From contig VDFB02358134.1 in assembly GCA_007258455.2 (NCBI GenBank), forward strand, positions 212,575,940-212,639,939: a DNA stretch of 64,000 bases. The letters run 5' to 3'. The stretch comes from Sequoia sempervirens (lineage: Eukaryota > Streptophyta > Pinopsida > Cupressales > Cupressaceae). The notes under the pieces were generated by a model. It did no database searches. It was given only the letters and a program-made list of their open reading frames with translations, and was not told the origin of the DNA. The translations under genes were made by a program, and so were the position numbers. Shown here in pieces: positions 47,743 through 58,083 of this stretch. Positions within the stretch are counted from its first letter, which is position 1; the number at the start of each line of letters is the position of its first letter.

Positions 47743-50089
47743 ATGGCTTTTTCCCTGGTGCTTCCAACCCAAGGTATAGTCCAAAAGGTTGCAGCTCAGG
47801 TACCATCCCAGACTACTGTTCTAGTGCAGACGCAAATCCAACTTGCTGTTTTTCAATAGCAGATACTACCTCTGCCTCCTACCATAGCTTGGTTGGCACA
47901 TAACCCTTTGCTGATACATTTCGCTGCTTACCATGATATGCTCAAGAATCGGGAAGACTTTTGTTCAAAGTTCTATCCTCGTGATCCACAAAGAACAGCT
48001 GAAGAGCATATCAAAATATTTGAGACAATAATTACTGAAATGCAAGTCGACCATGAGGATGTTGCATGCTGCCTTTTCCCACATTCGTTGGGAGAAGAAG
48101 CTTTCTACTGGTATATCAATCTACCTAGGGGATTTGTTACCTCATGGAATCTAATGAAGAACACATTTTTGCAAAAGTATAAGATCCTAATCCACCCTTC
48201 AAAGTTATATAGGTAGTTTATGTCTGTTAGAAGGGAAGTCAACAAACCTATTGGGTCCTTCAATGACCGCTTTCATTGTGCCTTTACAAGGCTTCAGGAC
48301 ACATACCTTCATAATTATGTCGCAGCTCTCCCAGTTTACTATGTGGCATTGGACAACATCACGTCAGCTCTGGTGAAAAGGATGCAAGTGCCACCCACCT
48401 CATTGGTGACGGCCTATAAAGAGGCTGTTGTGGCTAGTGCAAATTTGGGGCAGAATATCTCTGGCTTGTTCCCTTCTTTGGGGCGAGTAGCTCATTCGAT
48501 GCAGATTCAGAGGCTTAATTGGAAATTCGCTCATCAGACCCCTCTTATGAACCAGGTGCCTCAGTTGCCCATTGTCCCACATCCAGGATAGCCATTGAAT
48601 TATGCACCTCTCGTGCCTTCCTATTTTCAGCCTCAACCATAGCATAACTATTCTCAGGCTGCTCCACAACAGCAGGTGTATTCCCAGTAGCCCCAAGTGC
48701 CATTGTACCTATTAGGGCTAGAATTTTCTCCATCGTATCAGAATCAGTTGGTAGCTCCGCCCACCTTCCTCCAAAGTCCGGCCCCGCAACCAAGTAACAC
48801 AACTGAGAAAGATAAGTTAGAGGAATTGACAGAGATAAAGAAAATTTCCACAGAAATGACGCACCTAAAAAATTAGAATAATCAGTTATAAGCATCCCAG
48901 CATAACCACCAGGCCAATCTTAATCAGGATAACCGAGACAATAGGGATAGTAGGGATAATTGAGAAGCAAGCACTTCCTCTAGGTAGAATTATGATAGGG
49001 GGAAAAATGTTAATCAAAGTTATGAAAGGAGACCTTCTCAAAGGCAGAATCATACCTGGAATACAAGGCCCAATAACGGAGATATCCCTACACCTTTTGA
49101 CCAACTAGAAAGTAATGAAAAGACAACTAGTGGAGTGTATCTTGCCAAGGCAACTTTGTCCAGATGGTGCCGGATTCACAAAACCAGCAAACATTCTGAG
49201 TTGGATTGCCCCGAATTCTAGATAGCTACTAAAATATTTCAAGTAGAAGTACAGAATGCCATCGATAATGCTGGTTGTAGAGACATCGTCCCATATGAGC
49301 CATTCCTCTTGCCTCATGGTCAATCAAGCGCCGTTTCCATGGGGTGACTATAACGAGCCCAAAGTCGAGCCTGCCCCCGTTAGGAGTGAAGAAATGCAAG
49401 AGGTAAGTAATGAACAAACTTTGGCTCAGTTTTTCGATTCAATAGATAATGGTCCAATAGATGAAGAAGAGTCATTTGTAGATGAGGTCCACATTTTCCA
49501 TCAGAGATCAACTCCATACTTCCTTAAGAATAGGCATGTAGGTGGAACTTTTACGACCTCTACTCCACCAAACAACTTCGCTACCCTGCCTAACCCCAAC
49601 GCGAGTAACAACCCTGGACTCCCCCATGTACCCACCCAATATCTTAACAAGAACGAGCCTCAAAATCAGTCGTAGAATCAACCTCAAGGCCAATCCCAAA
49701 ATCAGTCTAGTCAAACAAAATTCCAACCTTCTAGCTCTGCAATAGGTCAGGCCTTTAGTTCTGAAATTGAGAAAATGAGTGAATATGTAGCAGAAGAGTT
49801 CAAGAAGGTAAAAATTAGTTTGTCTGCCTTTGAACTACTTAGAGTCCCTTCCATAAGGCATGCCTTCTTTAGGGTCCTCAATGTGACCCCATCCTTCAGT
49901 ACAACGCAGGAAACATCAGCTAAAAGAGTTACCTTTGAAGAGTCTAGGCAAGAACTGAAGATACAGAATAATACCGGAAAAAGGAAGGATGTTCCCATAA
50001 ATCAGTCTGCGGGTAGGAAAATGGAAAAGGGATTAGATCAGCCATCTAGGCAGACCAGGGATAAAATTGGTGATAATAACATGGGTTAG
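47743..50089 (+). pseudogene. T1 Gag
   Basis: The likely start is the ATG at 47743 (MAFSLVLPTQG). The retrotransposon-Gag core is at 47893-48591: FCSKFYPRDPQRTAEEHIK, then SLGEEAFYWYINLPRG, a sequence type seen in Tat/Ogre Gags, and KPIGSFNDRFHCAFTRL. A glutamine/proline-rich linker follows. A variant zinc knuckle WCRIHKTSKHSELDC lies at 49165-49209 (C-x2-H-x4-H-x4-C instead of CCHC). A further acidic/asparagine-rich section runs to 50089. The reading changes frame between 48600 and 49256 and holds several amber stops, e.g. at 48214-48216, so it is inactive. Confidence 0.85.
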
Positions 50090-50761
50090 GTAGCTCACAT
50101 GGACACGCCCACAGGTATTTTCCAAGGAAGGTTGGAAACTCCTCATTTCCTTACCACCTTTAGGATATTTGGGAAGAACTTGCACAACTGCCTGCTAGAT
50201 TCAGGCGCATTTGCCAATGTTATGCCCTTGGCAGTATGTAAGGCTCTTGGCATCACTCCCATGCTTTCAAGAAGAAAAGTGACCTAGCTGGACAAAACAA
50301 AGATCAACATTGTGGGAGAAATAAATAGGATCCCGATGCAAATTGCTATAGATCCACGAATCCAACAAATCATTTTTTTTCAAGTGGCGGACATTCCTGA
50401 CGCATATGGGATCATCTTGGGGAGGGAGTTCACCAAGGCACTGAATGGATATACTACCACAGACCTCTCTCACATGTGGCTATCATGGAAGGGGCTGCCA
50501 AACCAAATCTGTATCAATTGTGAGCCCCGTATGAAATATATAATCGTGAAATAGAATAATCTCAATGAAGTGCTATTTGTTGAGACAGAATTGGGAAATT
50601 ATTGCCCTTTCGCCTACCAAAACGAGGTCGAGCCTCAAGAAGAATTTGTTGCCGAAGTACTCCTAGTGTTGTGCAGTCCTCTGACCAATTTTACTCAAAT
50701 ACCTCCAGATACAGAAGTTTCGGTAGAGTCAAATGACAAGCCTGATGAAGGCGACAACTAG
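50090..50761 (+). pseudogene. T1 aspartic protease
   Basis: The retropepsin motif LLDSGAFANVMPLAVCKALGI has its catalytic Asp codon at 50198-50200. Upstream HFLTTFRIFGKNLHNC matches the usual strand before the active site; further on, YGIILGREFTKALNGYTTTD is the conserved GxxxGRxF-type segment of plant gypsy proteases. A TAG at ~50285 and one at ~50552 break the frame. It would process Gag-Pol. Confidence 0.85.
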
Positions 50762-51090
50762 GGATTACTCAGTGGTTTCTAGGAGTTCATAGAAAAGTGT
50801 GCCAGGGACCAACTCAGCTTGGGTGCTCGAATGAATTTCCAAGATCTCTTGTTGCCAAATTGGTGCAGGATTCACAATGCTGCCCACTCTGAGTTTGACT
50901 GTTGCTTATGTCAAATGACAGTCGAACATGTTAAAAAATTAGCTACTCCTCAGACAAAAATGCCAAAGGAGGTGCCAGCAGAACCACCCGCCGATTAGTA
51001 CACCGAGCTAGAAAACTCCCTAAGATCACAGAGGTAGTCACCCATCTAAAAGGGAGCAAGAACTTAGTCGGACCCAAAGTTAAAGAAATT
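50762..51090 (+). pseudogene. Linker with a second knuckle-like motif
   Basis: This lies between protease and RNase H. It contains LPNWCRIHNAAHSEFDC (50855-50902), close to the Gag knuckle (C-x2-H-x3-H-x4-C), in the Pol frame, followed by CLC and a proline-rich run. Stops flank it. Confidence 0.45.
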
Positions 51091-51567
51091 TCCACATGCT
51101 GGATGCTCCGATTTAATGGGTCCAAATCAAAACAAGGAGCTGGTGTTGGGTTCGAGCTCATCAGCCCAATGGGTAAGACCTTTCTTGCCATGCATAGATT
51201 GCAATTTTATTGCACCAATAATGTAGCGGAATACGAAACTTTGGTCCATGGCCTTCTCATGGCCTTGAAGAAAAATGTCAAAATGCTGCAAGTTTTTAGG
51301 GATTTAGAACTCGTAGTCAAACAAGTTAGGAAATTGTATTCCTGCTATGATAGAAGGATGGAAAACTATAGGCACAAGGTTTGGGATTTCTTAGAGGGTT
51401 TAGATGTATTCAATATACAATTGATCCCTCATGTTCAGAATCGTACAGTTGATGCCTTGGCTCAAGCACCCAACACTTTGCATCACCTCTCTTTGTCCAG
51501 GCTTAAGAAATTTATCGTTGAGTTGAAATCTACGCCATCTGTCCCAGATAATGTCACTCATTTTTAG
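51091..51567 (+). pseudogene. T1 archaeal-type RNase H (aRH)
   Basis: WMLRFNGSKSKQGAGVGFEL, then NNVAEYETLVHGLLMAL, FRDLELVVKQV and NRTVDALAQ follow the four-acid order of the plant Tat-clade additional RNase H. The first catalytic Asp is Asn (AAT at 51115-51117), a likely G-to-A change. The Glu of AEYE, the Asp of FRDLE and the Asp of VDAL remain. It would degrade RNA in RNA-DNA hybrids. It lies before RT, not between RNase H and integrase as in the Ogre/Retand order. Confidence 0.85.
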
Positions 51568-51839
51568 GTCTTTAATGATGACAAGCATATTCTTAAATTC
51601 ATCAAGAGTTCTGATGTCTTCACAGCCCAAATAATCGATGAAGCCAATCCGCGAGAAGCTGAGTTGGATATAGAAGGGGTTATTAACCTCAAAACCAACA
51701 CGATTCCTAGGGGCATAGTTCAGTTGGAATGTATATTTGACTTGGACCAGATCAGAGACTAAAACCAACAAACAAAGAAAGAAGCCATAAGCAGCCAATG
51801 CGATGCTCACAACATCGGGATAGCTGAGAAGATCAAGAA

Positions 51840-52520
51840 TGTTTTTATTGGCAAAGTGTGCATGCCTGAGGAAAAGAAGGGAATTATTGATGTGTTGCAG
51901 AAGTACCATGATGTGGTGGCATGGAGCTATGAGGATTTAAAAACTTATGATACCTCCATCACCACGCATACCATCCCTCTCAAGATGGAAGTAAGGCCAT
52001 TCCACCAACGACAGCATCCTATCAATGCCTTGTTGGAACCCATCATTTACAAAGAAGTGCAGAAGTTTCTCTCAAGAAAACTCTATGTGGGTGGCCAAAC
52101 TGGTTATGGTTAGGAAAAAGAATGGGGAGATCAGATTGTGTGTAGACTTCCGCAATTTGAACCGAGCTTTTGAGAAAGAAAACTATCTAGTGCCTTCATT
52201 AGACGAGGTGCTAAAGATTGTCAACGGGTCCCAAATGATGTCTTTCCTCGATGGGTACTTTGGGTACAATCAGGTAATGGTACAGTATGAAGACCGTCAT
52301 AAAACAACATTCACCACTAAGTGGGGGACGTTTGCTTACAGGAGAATGCCTCTTAGTCTCATCAACGCTTGCGCCACCTTCTAACACGCCATGGATATCG
52401 CCTTCAAAGATCTGATTGGCAAGTGCATAATCATCTACATGGATGATTCTAAAAGGTAGAGTGATCATGTCTCCGATTTATGCAAGGTGTTTCAGAGGTG
52501 CAAGGAGTTTGGGGTTTCCC
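51840..52520 (+). pseudogene. T1 reverse transcriptase
   Basis: The N-terminal run has IGKVCMPEEKKGI, HDVVAWSYEDLKTYDTS and HTIPLKMEVRPFHQRQ. The frame then shifts near 52030-52120, and NGEIRLCVDFRNLNRA, MMSFLDGYFGYNQV (first catalytic Asp), KWGTFAYRRMPLSLINACATF and IIIYMDD (52430-52447) follow. The YMDD catalytic pair is intact. A TAA at ~52382 and a TAG at ~52458 are internal stops. The sequence type is the plant Tat/Ogre side of Ty3/gypsy. Confidence 0.93.
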
Positions 52521-53340
52521 TTAACCCCAAGAAGTGCATTTTTGGAGTGACTGAAGGCAGATTACTTAGACATATCATTTTAGAATGGGGAATCTCCATA
52601 GACCCCAAATGTATCCAGTCTTTACTAAAAATCCCACCACCAGGAAGCAAGAAAGAATTAAAGTCCTTTGGGAAGATCAACTTCATCAGGAAATTCATCA
52701 CGGGTTTCGTGGAGATTGTTAAATCTCTCAATGCTATGTTGAAACAAGATGCCAAAGTTGAGTGGACTCCCGACGCCAAACAAGCCTTCGAAGAAATTAA
52801 ACAGGCCATTGTTGAGGCACCTGTGTTAGTCAGCCCAGATTATCTGAAGCCTTTCTATATCTACTCGTTTGCTTCAGAGCATTCTTGTGCCAGTATCTTG
52901 ACTCAAAAGGATGATGAAAGAAATGAACACCCGATCACCTTCATGAGTGCTCCCCTTAAGGATGTTGAACTATGATACCACAACGTAGAAAAATAAGCGT
53001 ATGCTCTCGTTAGAGGGGTAAAGAAATTTTGGCATTATATCCTACGCAATAAAGTGTTTTCCATTGTCCCAGACCCAGCAGTGAAAATGTTGCTCATGCA
53101 AAGTGAATTGGGAGAACGAAGAGCTAAATGGGTCACCCTGCTCCAGGAATATGACATGGAGATCCAACCAATGAAGTTGGTGAGAGGAAAAGCACTTACT
53201 CGCACAATTGTTGAAGTAGCAGCAGAGGTTGGACCCGAACTCACTGTGCAACAGTACCAGCTTGAGGATGTTTCCCCAGGGGAGTGGTACGAGAATGTCG
53301 TCTACTATTTGTTGAACCACAAGTGTCTGTCACACTTGTA
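52521..53340 (+). pseudogene. T1 RT thumb/connection and degenerate RNase H
   Basis: NPKKCIFGVTEGRLLRHI and KINFIRKFITGFVEI close the RT. The usual retroelement RNase H follows (KPFYIYSFASEHSCASILTQ, then HPITFMSAPLKDVEL and KFWHYILRNK). Where gypsy elements have T-D-A-S, the codons at 52865-52876 read S-F-A-S, so the first catalytic Asp is absent. I recall the same SFAS in related plant polyproteins, which points to an old loss rather than recent decay. Confidence 0.8.
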
Positions 53341-54535
53341 GGGAGTCCAAAAGTGTGCCCTTAGATTGAAAAGCAACAGCTACATGCTACAAGCATCCAT
53401 TCTTTACAAGAAGAATCATGAAGTCATTTACTTCAGATGCCTTGGTAAGGACGAAGCAAACCAAGCCTTAAAGGAGTTTCATGATAAATTTGGCACGGGC
53501 CATGGATCTTTCCCTTCCATGGCACATTAGATATTGAGAGCGGGATATTATTGGCCAACTGTCTTCAAAGACACTCATTTCCATGTTCACTCATGTCACA
53601 CATGCTAGACAGCCGCCACTAGGGAAAATAATGTTGTCCCACTACAACTTGTACTAGAGGTAAGGTTGTTCACGCAGTGGGGCCTCGATTTCATCGGTCT
53701 GGTAAGCCCTCCATCATCTGCGAGGCACAGGTACATTCTTACCACAACTGATTACTCCACTAGGTGGACAGAAACAATTGTATGTAAGCAATGCACAACT
53801 AAAGTAGTTACTAATTTTTTGGAAAGTTTTATTTTAAATCACTTTGCTTGTCCTTATGCTTTGGTGTGTGACAATGGACCTGCTTTTGCTTCATTGAAAT
53901 TTGCAAGTTGGGCATTCGACCATGGGATTTCCCTTAAGTTTTCATCCAATTACTACCTCCAAGGCAATGGCCTCGCTGAGTCCACCAATAAGAACCTAAT
54001 TACCGTGATCAGGAAATTACTAGATAGGAATCCCAAGGACTGGCATACCCAGCTCTGTTTTTCCATTTGGGCAAACCGCACTCGCCATAAGGCTGCCCTT
54101 GGTGATTCCCCATTCCACCTCGTTTATGGCCTAGAGCACATATTTCCTATCTATCTGAAGATTCCCACTTTGTAGTTTATCAACGATTTTTATGATGGGG
54201 GAGATCATATGGAAGCTCGGTTAGCTAAGATCTTTCATTTAGAGGAAGTTTGAGACCGTGCAATAAAAAAAATTTCCAAGCATCAAGGCATGGTCAAGAG
54301 ATGGTTCAACCGCCGAGCCAAAATTAAAGCTTTTAGAATTGCAGATTTGGTCCTGTATTGGGACAAAGCCCATGAAAAGAAAGGGGGACACAACAAATTC
54401 GACAAGCTTTGGCTTGGCCCCTTTCAAATAGCTGAGATTTTGGGAGATAATGCCTTCCGCCTAAAGACCTTAACTGGTGAAAATGTCTCGTTGCCGGTCA
54501 ACGGGCAGCACCTAAAGCATTACTTCCAAGTCTAA
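53341..54535 (+). pseudogene. T1 integrase
   Basis: An HHCC-like region with AGYYWPTVFKDTHFHVHSC and HTC (53545-53610) is broken by TAGs. The catalytic core has GLDFIG (Asp codon 53687), CDNGPAF (Asp 53870) and NGLAEST (Glu 53978), i.e. D-60-D-35-E, all three kept. WANRTRHKAALGDSPFHLVYG follows, then the C-terminal SH3-like part at 54290-54535 with DLVLYWDKAHEKKGGHNKFD, WLGPFQI and LPVNGQHLKHYF. Internal stops at ~54173 and ~54251 inactivate it. There is no chromodomain, consistent with the Tat/Athila side of gypsy. Confidence 0.93.
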
Positions 54536-55465
54536 GCTCATTCGAGCTCTTCTTTGTAAATGTTTGTCTATAGGTTAGAGTAGATTTCCCTTTTTGGTTT
54601 GCTTGCGTCTTTTTGTTTTGCGTCGCTCTTTTGTTTTTCTCTCCCTCCCGGCAGTTTTGTTTCAAAAGGATGTTCCCCGCCCCTTAGAGGTGGTCGTGCT
54701 CGCTCGATAAATGGTTTACTCTATTGTTCGTCCTTGGTGTACTTCGGCTAAACATTCACTCTCGAACCTCGTTCTTTGAAGGTTGCCCATGAATGATTTC
54801 CTTGTTTGAACTTAGTTTTAGAACTCGACCCTTGATTGGATCTCTTTACACACACCTCGGATCTCACACAAAGCATATAATAATCATATCTAAAGGACTG
54901 TACCATGGTTGCTATGACACCCTAGTAAGTGAAAAATCTTAAGTCTACTCCAGTGACCACTGCAGTCCCAAACCCATTGTAGCCTTTAGTGCTTACCCGG
55001 TCAAGCAAAATGATAAATGAGAAAATGTGCATTGAAAGAAATATCAAAACGAAAAAGAAAAACAATTTTGAACATAAGCGACCGTATGGGTGTGCGGGTA
55101 ACTCTACCGAGGCTATGGACGCCTGGCCGGAAATAGAGCAATATCCGTGGGATTGCAACGACAACTCTGTCGGGGCTATGGACGCCTGACTGGCAACAGA
55201 GCAATGTCCAGGTTACTTTTGGTGTTAGACGATTTATGTAGCTTGCCTAGTTGAATCAGCAGCCATTGGTTAGCATCCCACAGAAAGGAATAAACCAACT
55301 GCACACACTTCTGAGATGTCCTGTGGATTGACCGAATTAAGGATCTCATTCTCCCAGTTCACCTTTGAAATCTCATTCCTGGTCTGTGAAACCAGAGATT
55401 CTAGGTCCTGGATGAATATTTATCTTTAGAACGCTCAAGAGCGTTTCCCCACCAGAGTCGCCATT
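54536..55465 (+). other. T1 3' non-coding region before LTR B
   Basis: No gene is seen. It holds a ~60-bp unit repeated twice at 55090-55210 ('ggctatggacgcctg' and 'gagcaat' in each), and a perfect 7-bp inverted repeat AACGCTC-AA-GAGCGTT at 55430-55445, 20 bases before the LTR. An ordinary purine-rich PPT directly before LTR B is not visible (ccccaccagagtcgccatt). Confidence 0.6.
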
Positions 55466-56127
55466 TGTTGTGCCTTCAGCACACACACCCCGTTCAGAAC
55501 GGGGACCCTCTTTTTCTTTTTCCTTGTCGGGTCATTTTTGTCACTACCTCATTTTGCGTGCCCCATTTTGATGTCCCAAGTGGTCAGCGTACATTCGAAG
55601 TTTCATCATAAGTTGATCATATTGCTCCCTTTTAATTTTGTCAAGTTTTGGCACCATGCGGGGTCTCTCGGGTAGTTTACCTTTGCTAGCGGCCTTGGAC
55701 CTGGCCGGGCCCGTCCCTACGGGTTTCCCTGGGCGAGTTTCCTTTTTGTGTCCATCGTTCCCATCGATGAATGGGTTGCATCTACCTAGACCCCGAGTCC
55801 CAGCTCCATGAACACCGTCCAAAAAATTTGCAAAGAAATATTGGCTGCCTTCGAATGTTCTGGGCCCGAACCTCTGGACTTCCGCGTCTAGAATTCTGTG
55901 AAGGTTTCACTATTCCTGACGGTGAACCTTTGGCAAAACTCTACCCTCTGAGCCCTGACTTCCTCTTTGCCATCGGCACCCCGAGCTAAAATTTCCAAAC
56001 GGTCGTCGTCCTACGTCTTCCCGGCCGCTGGACCCCGGATCTCCCGCCACCGTCTGTGAATTCAAAATCCACCAACCTAAATGTCCATCGTACTTGCATT
56101 TAATGTGGCCATTAATGGCAGTTGGGG

Positions 56128-56135
56128 TATAAATA
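56128..56135 (+). promoter_or_regulatory. TATA box 1 of T1 LTR B
   Basis: TATAAATA in the same conserved block as in LTR A at 40282. Confidence 0.6.
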
Positions 56136-58083
56136 ACTTGCCCAAACCTGTCATTCTCACTTGTCAGTGTTGCAGAAAGTGATCAGAGAACTTGCTAGAG
56201 AAGCCCACCGTCTTCGAAGCCTCCATCGATCATCACCCTCGTCGTCACTTACCGATCGTGCGTTGATTCCACACCTCCCCGCATCGAGTGTTCGAGGTAG
56301 GTTTTCTGTCCACCCTCCTGAACAATGTTTTCATGATTTTTAAAGCTTAAAATGAGCAATAAACAATTAAAAGGACATGTGAATAATAAAACATGACACA
56401 ACAAACAAAACCCATGTCCCCAAAAATCAAGAAGGCCCTTGTGGTTCCCTCGGGGTCGATCCAGAGCTTTATCCCTGTGCGGCCATTCTTCGCAAGAGCA
56501 TTTGCGCCTCTCGGGCCCCTTTGTCGGCTGAGACTTAACGAAATAACCAGAAATTTCAGAATGGCTCCTTCATCCTCTGGGCCCGGAACATCGGACATTC
56601 GCGGACGGTTCGCCATCTGGCATCACGAACTTTAGTTTCAAGAGCGACCTCCATTTTGAGCTCGCGGGCCCGGGCCTCTAGGTTTCTACTCCTCTCCTAC
56701 CATTCTCCGACGGCGAAACGGTCCCGTCCTCCCGGTCCTCGGGTTCCGCCCTCCCAATCACCGTCTGTTGTTGAAAATTCCCGACCACCCTCCAAATCCC
56801 TGGGTCCTAGTTCTCAGACTTCCATCCCTGGGATTCCGCATGGTCTTCACCGTCGCAAACGGTGAATGCCTGGAATCCTTCCGTCCTCCAGACCCTGGGC
56901 CTCCATTCGCCGCTGGGGATCCAACTCTAAATGCTAAACGTCCTCGACTACACCGGGCTCTGCCATCTGGGACTCCCTCCCATCTCTGCCACTCAATAAT
57001 GGAAAATCTTGCCCGCCCTTCCAAGCCCCAGGCTCCGGGCGTCTTGTCGCCGTGAAAACTCAAAATCAAAATCCAACGTCCGACACTGATGCTGGGTCTG
57101 GTCCTCCTTTTGGCGGTCGGTAAGACATTGTGGATTCACTGAGACATTACATCAATGAAGGATTTCTCACTGATGTGCAATTCTTTTCTGCCATCAGTCG
57201 GCAAGACCAAAAGATCTTGCCAAGACATCTCTCTGCCTCAAGGATCTCTTGTCGACGTGCTTGTTTGTTCCATGGTGATTGGCAAGACCTGAGGAAGTCG
57301 ACAAGACCTCATGCCAAAGAAAAAGCCTTCTGTCGATTTGCCTTCTCTTTGTCGCCTGTCGGTGAGACATGAAACATTCGCCATGACTTCACTCTGATGA
57401 TTGATGTATCGTTGATCGGGTATCTACAGGAGAATTCCATCCACTCGATTGAAAACTGAAAATGGATTGATGATTTTTTTTCCTTCTTAGGTCCGGTCTG
57501 CCGGGTCGCCCCCTCTGGACTTCCGTCTGACGATTGTCGTCTTAGGCGGCGAAAGCACCGTGGCATCCCGGCCCCTTGGGCTCGATCACTTGAAAATTGT
57601 AAAACTATTGGCCGCCCTTGGGCCTTCTAGGCCCCGGACCCCGGAGTTCTGTCTTTGGAACTCCGTTTTTTCTCAGCCGTTCCAAACAGCCATCTTCGGA
57701 CGGCTTCCCGGCCTTGTACCTCTGGATGCTCCTAAATCGATCTAAATGAGCTCAAAATTGAAATCTAATCTCGACCCATGTGCTTAAGTTTGGTCCTCTT
57801 CATTACGAACCTTTTTAATTATCAATGTTAGGCCGGGAGAAATCTCTCAGATCATTCTGCCTCGTTGGCCTTTCCAAACAGCATTCCTGCCAGGGAACTC
57901 CGGACCTCCGGGCCGCCCGAATTGTACAAAAGCCCTCAATGAAAAGACTAATGACATCAGGAAGTGGAAGTATCATTCTAATGAATGATAAATTACTTAA
58001 AGTTGATTTCATCCATGGGATTTTGACTAACATGAACACTTTCATGATCAATTACACTTATTGCACCTTTGCTTGCAGAATAT

